A stretch of DNA of 11,943 nt from Candidatus Hydromicrobium americanum (lineage in GTDB: Bacteria; Actinomycetota; Humimicrobiia; Humimicrobiales; Humimicrobiaceae). The stretch covers positions 1,551 through 13,493 of the forward strand of contig PEXF01000156.1 of assembly GCA_002779205.1 (NCBI GenBank). Reading direction: 5' to 3'. This document shows positions 5,532-11,943 of the stretch, piece after piece (position 1 is the first letter of the stretch; every line of letters begins with the position of its first letter). The notes beneath the pieces are model-generated. The model was not told where the DNA came from. It did not search any database and saw nothing but the letters and a program-made list of their open reading frames with translations. The translations under genes were made by a program, and so were the position numbers.

Positions 5532-6203
5532 CTATACATTATCATGAAAAACTTTATAATCACCGCTCAGGAAGTACAGGACTCTCTGTCCTATATTTAC
5601 AGATTGGTCTCCTATTCTTTCCAGGTATCTGCTTGCCAGTACAATATTAGTAACAAACTTTATATCCTCCTCACTGAACTTATGGAAAGCAAATAATTTT
5701 CTAAAAATCATTTTCTGAATCTCATCAACCATATCGTCGGATTTCCCCAGCTTCGAGGCTAACTTTAGATCCTTATTTTTAAAGGATTCAAGGGCTCTAT
5801 TTAATTCCGGCTTCACCAGATTCCCCATCTCAATCAGCAGGTCTATAATTTCCTTATCAAGATACTTCTTTTTTTCTCTGGCTAACCTTTTTACAATTTT
5901 AGAGATGTTTACCGTAAGGTCACCGATTCTTTCCAGATGCTTGATAATTATACTGATAGAATGTAAGTATCTTAAGTCTTTGGCCACTGGCTGGTGTTCA
6001 GCCTGCAGGACAATACATTTTTCCTCTATTGAAATATCGCTTTCGTTAATCTTTTCGTCTCCGTCTATAACCTTCTGGGCAATATCTGCATTCATTTCTA
6101 TAAAAGCCTCTATTGAATTATATACTGCTTCCTGCACCAGGCTTCCCATTAATATAACATCCTCATTAATCTCTTCTAACTTATGGTGAAATGTTTCTCT
6201 CAT
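5532..6203 (-). CDS. phoU: Phosphate signalling/transport regulator PhoU
   Basis: A 223-residue all-helical cytoplasmic protein made of two PhoU repeats. Each repeat ends in the metal-cluster motif ExxxDxxxN: ERIGDLTVN (Glu91, Asp95, Asn99) and ERIGDQSVN (Glu195, Asp199, Asn203). In characterised bacteria PhoU senses or relays the state of the Pst transporter to the PhoR/PhoB-type two-component system and restrains uptake. Length and symmetry are normal for the family. The ATG at 6203 has GAAGGA 5 nt upstream, lying within the last codons of pstA, whose stop is one base before the phoU start, so translation is probably coupled. It sits between pstA and pstB instead of after pstB, a departure from the usual pstSCAB-phoU order. 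No phoR/phoB pair is visible in the window. Confidence 0.98.
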   Translation of the reverse strand: MRETFHHKLEEINEDVILMGSLVQEAVYNSIEAFIEMNADIAQKVIDGDEKINESDISIEEKCIVLQAEHQPVAKDLRYLHSISIIIKHLERIGDLTVNISKIVKRLAREKKKYLDKEIIDLLIEMGNLVKPELNRALESFKNKDLKLASKLGKSDDMVDEIQKMIFRKLFAFHKFSEEDIKFVTNIVLASRYLERIGDQSVNIGQRVLYFLSGDYKVFHDNV

Positions 6204-6204
6204 T

Positions 6205-7080
6205 TTATTCCTTCTTTCTCAGTCTGAATCTGGTTCTTATAGTAGTGCCGGAAACAGCAAAAATCAATACCAGCATTAAAAGCACCAGTGCAGTGCCCCA
6301 TTGCATATTTTCCGGTGTATCTGTAAGCTGAGTTGCCAGAACATATAAATGATATGGTAATGCCATCACCTGACTAAAAATAGAATTAGGCAGATTTGGC
6401 TGTGAAAATGCAGCAACTGTAAATATTATAGGGGCAGTTTCACCGGCTGCTCTTCCGATTCCAATAACTGAACCGGTTATTATTCCCGGTAAAGCCTGGG
6501 GTAGTATTACCTTTGTTATTGTCTGCCATTTAGTCGCCCCCAGAGCCAGTGACGCATGACGGTAAGAATCTGGAACTGTTTTTAATGCTTCTTCAGTAGC
6601 CGTTATTATCACCGGTAAAATAAGCAGTGCAAGGGTTAAAGAACCTGCAAGAATTGACCTGCCGAACTTAAGCAAAATAACAAAAAATCCCAGGCCGAAT
6701 AAACCATATACTACAGAAGGTACCCCGGACATATTTATAATGGACAGCCTTATTATTCTGGTTAATCTGTTCTTTGAGGCATATTCATTCAGATAAATCG
6801 CTGCCAGAATTCCAATGGGTAATGAAAATATAAGGGTTCCTATTACTAAATACATAGTTCCTAAAATTGCCGGGAAAATACCACCTTCTCTCATCCCCGC
6901 CCTGGGCTTTTGTGATAGAAATTCCCAGTTTATTGCGCTACTTCCCTTAACTATCAAATATATTATTATTCCCATAACGAAAGCTATGACTATTAGAGTT
7001 AAAAAAAGTAAAAAAGTATAGGAAATCTTCTCCATAACCGTTTTTCTTCTTTTATTTATTTCTATGCCTTCTCCTACCAT
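6205..7080 (-). CDS. pstA: Phosphate ABC transporter permease PstA
   Basis: A 291-residue integral membrane protein, one half of the phosphate channel. About six hydrophobic segments are visible, the first at about residues 20-45. A periplasmic stretch (INWEFLSQKPRAGMREGGIFPAILGT, broken here for length only) matches the SQKP...GGIFPAI region typical of PstA. The MetI-type coupling loop YRHASLALGATKW (about 173-185) contacts PstB, and GRAAGETAPI follows it, as is characteristic of PstA. The ATG at 7080 is 4 nt after the pstC stop with only a weak ribosome-binding site; translation may be coupled to pstC, or begin at the internal ATG at codon 16. The one-base gap to phoU shows tight operon packing. 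Confidence 0.97.
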   Translation of the reverse strand: MVGEGIEINKRRKTVMEKISYTFLLFLTLIVIAFVMGIIIYLIVKGSSAINWEFLSQKPRAGMREGGIFPAILGTMYLVIGTLIFSLPIGILAAIYLNEYASKNRLTRIIRLSIINMSGVPSVVYGLFGLGFFVILLKFGRSILAGSLTLALLILPVIITATEEALKTVPDSYRHASLALGATKWQTITKVILPQALPGIITGSVIGIGRAAGETAPIIFTVAAFSQPNLPNSIFSQVMALPYHLYVLATQLTDTPENMQWGTALVLLMLVLIFAVSGTTIRTRFRLRKKE

Positions 7081-7084
7081 TTGC

Positions 7085-7972
7085 CTAACTTTCCCTTATT
7101 TTGTTTATAAATCTGTCAGATATAAAATTTATTAAAAAAGTAATTAAAAATAAAATAAGGCCAATAGCAAATAAAGATGAATAATGAAGTCCGCCCTGAA
7201 CAGTTTCCCCCATTTCTGCAGCAATAGTGGCAGTAATGGTCCTGACTGGCTGGAGCCATGAGAATACAATTCTGGGTGAGTTACCGGTTATCATAAGAAC
7301 CGTCATTGTCTCACCCACAATTCTACCCAGGCCCAGCATCACTGCTGCGGCTATTCCCGATGATGCTGAAGGTATTACAGTCCTGTAGGTTGTTTCCCAT
7401 TTTGTCGCGCCAAGGGCAACGGAGGCATGCCTGTATCTATTCGGTACAGCATTTATTGCATCCTCAGAGATAGATATAATAGTAGGCAAACTCATAAAAG
7501 CCAGCATCACTGAACCGGCAAGTGCAGTAAGTCCTATACTAAGATTGAAGAGATCTTTTATTATGGGAGCAAGAAGTTTAATGCCGATAAATCCAATGAC
7601 AACAGAAGGAATAGTGGCCAGTACCTCAATTATTGGCTTCAGTATTTCCCTCACTGCTCTGGGAGCTAATTCTCCAATATAGATGGCACTTCCTATGCCA
7701 AGGGGTATGGCAATTACAATAGCTCCAAATGTCACCAGAAGCGAGCCGGTCAGAAGTGGAAGAAATCCAAATTTTTCAAGTACCGTGGGGGACCATTTCT
7801 GGCCGGTTAGAAATTCTAAGATTGGATAAGATAAAAAAAACCTTATAGAGTTTGCAATCAAGAAAGCAAGTATTAAACCCAGGACTATAATAGAAATTAT
7901 TCCATTTAAAAAAACAAATCTGTAGATTATAAAGCTTTTAATATCTCTCAGTCTGGTTTTTAACCGTGCCAT
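7085..7972 (-). CDS. pstC: Phosphate ABC transporter permease PstC
   Basis: A 295-residue membrane permease that pairs with PstA to form the phosphate channel. The first hydrophobic segment (about 22-45) is followed by the LTGQKWSP region common to PstC. Further segments include LATIPSVVIGFIG. The coupling loop YRHASVALGATKW (about 180-192), which docks on PstB, is followed by GLGRIVGETMTVLM. Length and topology are normal. The ATG at 7972 lies 27 bp after pstS, and the sequence just before it (AAAATAAATTT) has no recognisable Shine-Dalgarno, so initiation efficiency or the exact start is uncertain. The order pstS-pstC-pstA follows the standard arrangement. Confidence 0.97.
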   Translation of the reverse strand: MARLKTRLRDIKSFIIYRFVFLNGIISIIVLGLILAFLIANSIRFFLSYPILEFLTGQKWSPTVLEKFGFLPLLTGSLLVTFGAIVIAIPLGIGSAIYIGELAPRAVREILKPIIEVLATIPSVVIGFIGIKLLAPIIKDLFNLSIGLTALAGSVMLAFMSLPTIISISEDAINAVPNRYRHASVALGATKWETTYRTVIPSASSGIAAAVMLGLGRIVGETMTVLMITGNSPRIVFSWLQPVRTITATIAAEMGETVQGGLHYSSLFAIGLILFLITFLINFISDRFINKIRES

Positions 7973-7999
7973 AAATTTATTTTAAAAGAAATATAAATT

Positions 8000-8914
8000 T
8001 CATTTAAGTGGAACAAATCCTTCTTCCAGCCCTATATCCTGGCCCTCATCGCTGAGCACAAAATTTATATATGCCTGACCTATCTCGGTCAGCTCCTTAC
8101 CCGGCACATAAATATACAGCCCTCTTGATATGGGATAAGAATTGTCTTTTACTGTATCTACCGAAGGTTCAATACCCTCAACTTTTACAATCTTTAGAGA
8201 TTCCTCCAGATACCCTAATCCTATATAACCTACAGCATTGTCATTTTCTTTTATCTGATTTACGACATCGGCATTTGACTGAAGCCTTAAAGCAGTTTCA
8301 GAATAATCATTATTCTCCATAGTTTTGCCTAACTGAACTACTTCTTCCAGGAAATATTCTCCAGTACCCGAACTGGAATCCCTGGCAGTTATAATTATTT
8401 CAGTATCATCTCCACCAACATCTTTCCAGTTGGTTATCTCGCTGGTATATATTTTTGAGAGCTGCTCTATGGTAAGATTTTCTACGGTAACATTGTTGCT
8501 TACTATAACTGCAATCCCATCATAAAGAACTATGTATTCCTGAACATCAAGGCCGGCATCCTTTGCTGCTTCCAGTTCCTCATCTTTTATCTGCCTTGAG
8601 GCGTTGGCAATCTCGTTAACACCGTTAATCAGGTCTGCAATACCGCCTCCGGAACCTCCGCCATTTACAATAATTGTTCCCCCATATTTTTCCATAAATG
8701 CAGATGCCCATGCTTCTGAAACCTGAAGCAGTGTGGTAGAACCGGAGATTACCAGTTCCTGGCCATCATAGGGAAGGCTTGCGTCTTTGGTACTCTCAGA
8801 AACCATTTCCCCGGTACCACAACCCGATAGTATTATATTTACTGTAAATAAAATTACTATACCAAGACTAATAAGTATCCAGAGCTTATTTTCCTTAATA
8901 GATTTTCTTATTAT
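8000..8914 (-). CDS. pstS: Phosphate-binding lipoprotein PstS (non-standard start codon likely)
   Basis: The periplasmic or membrane-anchored binding protein of the Pst system, about 303-304 residues with the signal peptide. Phosphate-binding loops are visible: ISGSTTLLQ, NGGGSGGGI and ARDSSSGTGEYF. The first ATG (8806) lies four codons after a Cys and would remove the export signal. Reading further upstream in the same frame gives a basic stretch, a hydrophobic core and the lipobox LSGC, with the Cys codon at 8819-8821. In that open stretch there is no ATG, GTG, TTG or CTG: the only start-like codons are ATA (8914, 8911) and ATT (8899). A strong GGGAG ribosome-binding site lies 6 nt before the ATA at 8914. 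An in-frame ATG at 8941 opens a 7-codon frame ended by TAA at 8918-8920. The annotated start is therefore the ATA best placed for the ribosome-binding site; a nonsense mutation or sequencing error is the alternative. Confidence 0.88.
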   Translation of the reverse strand: MIRKSIKENKLWILISLGIVILFTVNIILSGCGTGEMVSESTKDASLPYDGQELVISGSTTLLQVSEAWASAFMEKYGGTIIVNGGGSGGGIADLINGVNEIANASRQIKDEELEAAKDAGLDVQEYIVLYDGIAVIVSNNVTVENLTIEQLSKIYTSEITNWKDVGGDDTEIIITARDSSSGTGEYFLEEVVQLGKTMENNDYSETALRLQSNADVVNQIKENDNAVGYIGLGYLEESLKIVKVEGIEPSVDTVKDNSYPISRGLYIYVPGKELTEIGQAYINFVLSDEGQDIGLEEGFVPLK

Positions 8915-8917
8915 TCT

Positions 8918-8941
8918 TTACTCCCTGTAGGTTTTATTCAT
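8918..8941 (-). other. Seven-codon open frame (MNKTYRE) in frame with pstS
   Basis: ATG at 8939-8941 is followed by six sense codons and TAA at 8918-8920, in the same frame as pstS. The AGGGAG that serves as the pstS ribosome-binding site overlaps its last two sense codons. A weak GGA lies upstream of its ATG. It could be a short coupled leader peptide, or the original PstS N-terminus interrupted by a stop. Whether it is translated is unknown. Confidence 0.35.
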
Positions 8942-8994
8942 TTTCTTATCCGGAAAAAGTTTAATTAGCTAAATATTAGTATATTCTTTAGGGT

Positions 8995-9046
8995 ATTATA
9001 GAGAATCTATTTCAATAAAGAAAGTATTTTTAATATTTGGTTAATA
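8995..9046 (-). promoter_or_regulatory. Candidate pstS promoter with two 11-bp-spaced repeats (possible Pho box)
   Basis: On the minus strand a perfect TATAAT lies at 8995-9000. The matching -35 position (9018-9023, TTTCTT) is poor. Just upstream, TATTAA occurs twice exactly 11 bp apart (9041-9046 and 9030-9035). Weak -35 elements with 11-bp-spaced direct repeats nearby are the usual design of PhoB/PhoP-activated promoters, which fits a pst operon. The region is AT-rich, so the repeats could be chance; the -10 is the better supported part. Confidence 0.4.
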
Positions 9047-9075
9047 CATTATCATTTTTTAATGAATTTTCTTTA

Positions 9076-9084
9076 TGATATAAT
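9076..9084 (+). promoter_or_regulatory. Extended -10 promoter candidate for plsY-nrdR
   Basis: TGATATAAT at 9076-9084 is a full extended -10 motif (TGnTATAAT). No good -35 is present at the expected distance, which extended -10 promoters tolerate. Transcription would begin near 9091, about 70 nt before plsY. It lies back to back with the proposed pstS promoter in the same 246-bp divergent region. Confidence 0.5.
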
Positions 9085-9160
9085 CACTTTATTATTAGTA
9101 GATAACTTTTAATTTTACTGTTCAGCCATAATTTATATTGTCAATAAACTATAGAAAGGT

Positions 9161-9808
9161 ATGATTCTGCAAAATTTTTACTTAAATACTATAGTTATTC
9201 TACTTGCGTCATATCTCATTGGCTCCTTCCCATCCGCGTATATTGCCGGAAAAATAAAAGGTATTGATATAAGTAAAGAGGGAAGCAGAAATGTCGGTGG
9301 GATGAACACAATCACAAATGTAGGTAAATTCGCAGGAGTGATAGTAATAATTACTGATATTGGGAAAGGAGCACTGGCGGCTTACCTTGCCAGTAGATTT
9401 TCAGATTATAATATTTTTATTCCACTGCTTGCTGTTGTATTTGCAGTGATAGGACATAATTGGATGGTATACATCGGTTTTAAAGGTGGAAAAGGAGTCT
9501 CAACATTTTTAGGCGGGTTACTTTACCTGTCACCAATATCGTTCATTTTTCTTTACCTTCTATTTATACCTGTTGCTCTGTTTATTATCAAGGATTCATA
9601 CCTTGCAACTACTGTTGGATTCTTTTTCTTCTCTTTTTTTCTCTGGGTTTACGAAGGAAGCTTCTGGTGGGTTATTTTTGGGTTTCTTGTAACCATAGTG
9701 TACAGTATAAAATGCTACAGCTTTATAAAATCATACTATACTGAAAAAAGAAAAGATATACACCCGGTAGTTAAAAAAATATTTAAACCATTTTTCAAGG
9801 GAATGTAA
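9161..9808 (+). CDS. plsY: Acyl-phosphate:glycerol-3-phosphate acyltransferase PlsY
   Basis: A 215-residue polytopic membrane enzyme that transfers an acyl chain from acyl-phosphate to glycerol-3-phosphate, the first step of phospholipid synthesis in PlsX/PlsY bacteria. Motif 1 (SYLIGSFPSAYIAGK, residues 17-31) and motif 3 (GHNWMVYIGFKGGKG, 98-112) are clear. Motif 2 reads GSRNVGGMN (41-49) where the usual form is GSGNxGATN: the first Ser/Asn are kept but Arg replaces Gly and Met replaces Thr. The family's DxxKG follows (Asp66, Lys69). About five membrane segments and a basic tail are visible; the length is normal. The AAAGG ribosome-binding site is only one base from the ATG at 9161, an oddly short spacing. 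It is divergent from pstS and followed after 3 nt by nrdR. PlsX is not in the window. Confidence 0.93.
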   Translation: MILQNFYLNTIVILLASYLIGSFPSAYIAGKIKGIDISKEGSRNVGGMNTITNVGKFAGVIVIITDIGKGALAAYLASRFSDYNIFIPLLAVVFAVIGHNWMVYIGFKGGKGVSTFLGGLLYLSPISFIFLYLLFIPVALFIIKDSYLATTVGFFFFSFFLWVYEGSFWWVIFGFLVTIVYSIKCYSFIKSYYTEKRKDIHPVVKKIFKPFFKGM

Positions 9809-9811
9809 AAA

Positions 9812-10267
9812 ATGAAATGCCCCTACTGCTCGAACCCTGATACAAGGGTTATAGATTCCAGATTAACTGATTCTAATGATAGTGTCAGAAGAAGAAGAAT
9901 GTGCGAAAAATGCGGTAAAAGGTTTACAACCTATGAAAGGCTGGAAAATCAGCCCATCGCAGTTATAAAGAAAGATAATACCAGACAGCCTTTTGACAGA
10001 AATAAGATACTCAGCGGATTAATCAGGGCATGTATAAAAAGAAACATAAGCACAGAAGTACTAAATAAAATTGTAGACGATATAGAAAACGAAATTTCCA
10101 ATATGCCTTCCAATGAAATCCAATCTAAAGAAATAGGAAATCTCGTTCTTAAAAGATTAAAGAACCTGGATAAAGTTGCATATATTAGATTTGCTTCTGT
10201 TTACAAGCAATTCGATAGCATCAAGCAATTTACCAAAGAATTATCGGAATTGCAAAAATCAAAATAA
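9812..10267 (+). CDS. nrdR: Transcriptional repressor NrdR
   Basis: A 151-residue zinc-ribbon/ATP-cone repressor of ribonucleotide reductase genes; it reads the ATP/dATP balance and binds NrdR boxes. The N-terminal zinc ribbon has Cys3, Cys6, Cys31 and Cys34 (MKCPYCSNPDTRVIDSR and MCEKCGKRFTTYE). The ATP-cone occupies about residues 46-136 and begins QPIAVIKKDNTRQPFDRNKI. Length and motifs are standard. The ATG at 9812 lies 3 nt after the plsY stop, with AAGGGA in the end of plsY serving as ribosome-binding site, so the two are co-transcribed. Its targets (nrd genes) are not in the window and no NrdR box was recognised here. Confidence 0.98.
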   Translation: MKCPYCSNPDTRVIDSRLTDSNDSVRRRRMCEKCGKRFTTYERLENQPIAVIKKDNTRQPFDRNKILSGLIRACIKRNISTEVLNKIVDDIENEISNMPSNEIQSKEIGNLVLKRLKNLDKVAYIRFASVYKQFDSIKQFTKELSELQKSK

Positions 10268-10278
10268 AACCAGCTGTA

Positions 10279-11436
10279 TTATAACTTATACCTTAACACA
10301 GCACCAATACTTCCAGCTCTTATTAGTTTTTCATTCCCTTCTATATCCACTATTTCACATCCCTGGTTTAAAGCATCTTCAACAATCTCATCAACTATAT
10401 CATTATAAAATACCGGCTTTCCTCCACAATACGGACACTTATCTTTATATTCTATAGTTAAGTAGCGGCATGAATCACAAATATAACCCTCATGTGTAAA
10501 TTGTCTGTCATATATTAAAATTCTTATCTTCTCAATTAATAACGATTTTATTGTAGCATCAATTCCAAGCACACCCATTCCATTTGGGTTATATTCATCA
10601 ATTAGCCTGTCAATCAGGTCATTTTTAGTTTTAGCCTCAAATTCATCAATAACTTTTTGAGCTTTATTGCTAATTAAAGAAATATTTGAATCCGGCTCAG
10701 CATCAATATTGCCAATATGTCTTGACTGCAGGTAACTATGCAGATAATTTAAAAAATTAGGAATTATTTCTTTCCTTCCTGCTAGAATCAGATAATCAAA
10801 TTTTTTCCCCTTGAAAAGTTCCATTGTCCTGTCATTTACCAGTTTGAAGAAATGATGTAACTTCTCTTCTAACCTGCCATACAGTTTTCTTTCTCTCAAA
10901 ACAGCCTGACTTTTAAAATTAACCTTTGAAGGGACATCACTTATAAAAGCTGCAAGATACTCATTAATCTCACCAAGATATACAGAATAAATTTGCGCTT
11001 TTTCCCTGTCAATAAGCAGTACACCGTATTTTTTAGAATTATTAATAAGAGACCTTATATTCTGGGTATACGGCTTGGGATCGATAATTATTTTGGATCT
11101 CATTATTATGGGTATTCTAAATTCTTCCCACAGGCCATATCCTGAAGAAAAAATTGCAAGTGTCCTCGTTGAATCAGTTCTGAACTTATCATTTACAAAA
11201 GCTTTCACTTTTTCAAAGATTTCGAATACTTCCTTTTTCTGGCTTTTATCAATATTAGTATCAGCCTCCAGTTTCTCTTTACTGCTGGCAATCATAGAAT
11301 TCAATTTAGTCTGGTAATCTCTTTTCGTAATCCTGGACCTATCTACTAAAAGATAAACACTTACTACCAGCTTTCCCGTAGGGACGAAATTTAGAATTGC
11401 TTCCAGACCCGAGATTTTATTGCTTGAATTTGCCAT
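10279..11436 (-). CDS. Bacterial eRF1/Pelota-like release-factor homologue (baeRF-type) with zinc ribbon; GGQ replaced by KSQ
   Basis: A 385-residue protein with the three-part plan of archaeo-eukaryotic release factors. The N-terminal part (about 1-130) includes PTGKLVVSVYLLVDRSR. The middle domain begins YGVLLIDREKAQIYSVYLGE. Where eRF1 has VPKKHGRGGQSALRFARLR, this protein has VPSKVNFKSQAVLRERKLY: the catalytic Gln is kept (Gln177) but the two Gly are Lys-Ser. The C-terminal domain has GVLGIDATIKSLLIEKIRIL, matching the eRF1 domain-3 pattern, then a zinc ribbon (Cys320, Cys323, Cys334, Cys337) and the ending AGSIGAVLRYKL, like the GGIGAILRY end of aRF1/eRF1. Bacterial members are little studied; roles in ribosome rescue or quality control are proposed for the superfamily. 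The ATG at 11436 is preferred over the GTG at 11457 because GAGGAG lies 8-10 nt before it. It converges on nrdR with an 11-bp gap and diverges from the acyltransferase gene. Confidence 0.85.
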   Translation of the reverse strand: MANSSNKISGLEAILNFVPTGKLVVSVYLLVDRSRITKRDYQTKLNSMIASSKEKLEADTNIDKSQKKEVFEIFEKVKAFVNDKFRTDSTRTLAIFSSGYGLWEEFRIPIIMRSKIIIDPKPYTQNIRSLINNSKKYGVLLIDREKAQIYSVYLGEINEYLAAFISDVPSKVNFKSQAVLRERKLYGRLEEKLHHFFKLVNDRTMELFKGKKFDYLILAGRKEIIPNFLNYLHSYLQSRHIGNIDAEPDSNISLISNKAQKVIDEFEAKTKNDLIDRLIDEYNPNGMGVLGIDATIKSLLIEKIRILIYDRQFTHEGYICDSCRYLTIEYKDKCPYCGGKPVFYNDIVDEIVEDALNQGCEIVDIEGNEKLIRAGSIGAVLRYKL

Positions 11437-11458
11437 AAATAATACCACTCCTCTCACT

Positions 11459-11483
11459 ACTGTATTAATGTGATAAATACAGT
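11459..11483. promoter_or_regulatory. Inverted repeat upstream of the eRF1-like gene (candidate operator)
   Basis: ACTGTATT (11459-11466) and AATACAGT (11476-11483) are perfect 8-bp arms around 9 nt. The dyad begins 23 bp upstream of the release-factor-like ATG, in its promoter or leader. It contains CTGT and ACAG half sites but spaced 15 bp apart, too far for a standard CTGT-N8-ACAG LexA box. The cognate regulator is unknown. Confidence 0.4.
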
Positions 11484-11589
11484 GTTTATTATTCCAATGG
11501 ACATTGCTGCTCTAAAAACTTTAATTTATAACTAAAATTTATTATTATTGTTATTATTATACAATATCTATTCAAGAAAGAGAGTGTCA

Positions 11590-11943
11590 ATGCTTGGATA
11601 TATTGGGTATAAAATTCTTGAATTTATTGCTATTGCAACTCCTTACCCTGTTACATACTTTATTGCAACATTTGGTGCCAGGCTATGGATACTGACTGGT
11701 GTAAGCGTTAAGATTATTAGAAATAACGTCTCAAAAGTACTCAACCTTAATATAAATGATAAGAAAATTCATAGAATAGCGAATAGGATTTTTATAAACT
11801 GGGCAAAAAATATTGTTGACTTTTTAAAACACCCTATTATCTCAAAAGAGAAATTAAAACAAAGGGTGGGAATAGAGGGCCTTGAGCATCTAGATAATGC
11901 ATTAAAAAAAGGAAGGGGTGCAGTTATTATTACAGCGCACATT
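11590..11943 (+). CDS. LpxL/HtrB-like lysophospholipid or lipid A acyltransferase (partial, runs off right edge)
   Basis: The first 118 residues are visible and the frame is open to the last base. It begins MLGYIGYKILEFIAIA, a hydrophobic membrane anchor, then a segment (NWAKNIVDFLKHP) and the conserved lead-in to the acyltransferase active site, GIEGLEHLDNALKKGRGAVIITAHI. In LpxL/HtrB-type enzymes the His of that TAH begins the catalytic HX4D motif; the Asp/Glu falls just beyond the window. Family members acylate lipid A or related membrane lipids on the cytoplasmic face, which suggests an outer membrane, but homologues also act in other lipid pathways. A GTG two codons upstream (11584) is an alternative start; ribosome-binding sequence is weak (AAGAAAGAGAG). 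It is divergent from the eRF1-like gene across 153 bp. Confidence 0.85.
   Translation, partial: MLGYIGYKILEFIAIATPYPVTYFIATFGARLWILTGVSVKIIRNNVSKVLNLNINDKKIHRIANRIFINWAKNIVDFLKHPIISKEKLKQRVGIEGLEHLDNALKKGRGAVIITAHI

Noticed and set aside
5475..5696. Small plus-strand gene antisense to the end of phoU.
   Set aside because: No ribosome-binding site, and most of it is the reverse of conserved phoU coding sequence.
10176..10457. Open plus-strand frame across the nrdR-eRF1-like junction.
   Set aside because: It overlaps two well-supported genes in another frame and its predicted protein has low complexity with no known motif.
11459..11483. LexA (SOS) box upstream of the eRF1-like gene.
   Set aside because: CTGT and ACAG are 15 bp apart instead of 8, and there is no CGAAC-N4-GTTCG form either.
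11437..11589. Consensus promoters for the divergent eRF1-like and acyltransferase genes (TATAAT-like sequences near 11550-11562).
   Set aside because: The region is a TTATTA-rich run where -10-like hexamers occur by chance, and no -35 at a proper distance was found on either strand.

Overview
The window looks like ordinary chromosome from an AT-rich bacterium. It carries a heat-shock chaperone operon, a phosphate-uptake (Pst) operon and a small lipid/nucleotide-metabolism cluster, all apparently bacterial. A LpxL/HtrB-like acyltransferase at the right edge suggests a diderm (two-membrane) envelope, while the AT-rich base composition, strong Shine-Dalgarno sites and clear TTGACA/TATAAT promoters resemble Firmicutes-like or deep-branching anaerobes. 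An uncultured lineage of the Atribacterota type would fit, but the sequence alone does not fix the taxon. No rRNA, tRNA or CRISPR array was seen.

Left part (1-3190, all minus strand): a heat-shock operon read right to left as a MerR/HspR-like regulator, dnaK, hsp20 and dnaJ (cut by the window edge). A consensus promoter precedes the regulator. No grpE lies between these genes. Next (3384-4001, minus) is a NYN/PIN-like nuclease gene with its own strong promoter and a terminator hairpin inside its short leader, so it may be attenuated.

The long gene-free stretch 4002-4568 is not empty. It holds that promoter and attenuator, then a decayed IS200/IS605-type element (the last 26 codons of a tnpB, a run of hairpins and a right-end-like terminus), then a nested 44-bp dyad that may be a plus-strand terminator or a REP-like palindrome.

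Middle (4569-8914, minus): a complete high-affinity phosphate transporter in the order pstS-pstC-pstA-phoU-pstB. The position of phoU before pstB is unusual. PstS binds phosphate outside the membrane, PstC and PstA form the channel, PstB hydrolyses ATP and PhoU links transport to signalling. The pstS start is odd: the lipoprotein signal peptide is encoded upstream of the first available ATG, with no ATG/GTG/TTG in the open part of the frame, only ATA/ATT. An in-frame ATG further upstream is cut off by a TAA.

Right part: divergently from pstS run plsY and nrdR (plus strand, 3 nt apart). NrdR's end converges on a minus-strand gene, 11 bp away, for a bacterial homologue of eRF1/Pelota-type release factors. 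In that protein the GGQ tripeptide is replaced by KSQ, and a zinc ribbon sits in the C-terminal domain. This is the most interesting gene in the window. Beyond it, diverging, begins a partial lysophospholipid/lipid A acyltransferase gene that runs off the right edge.
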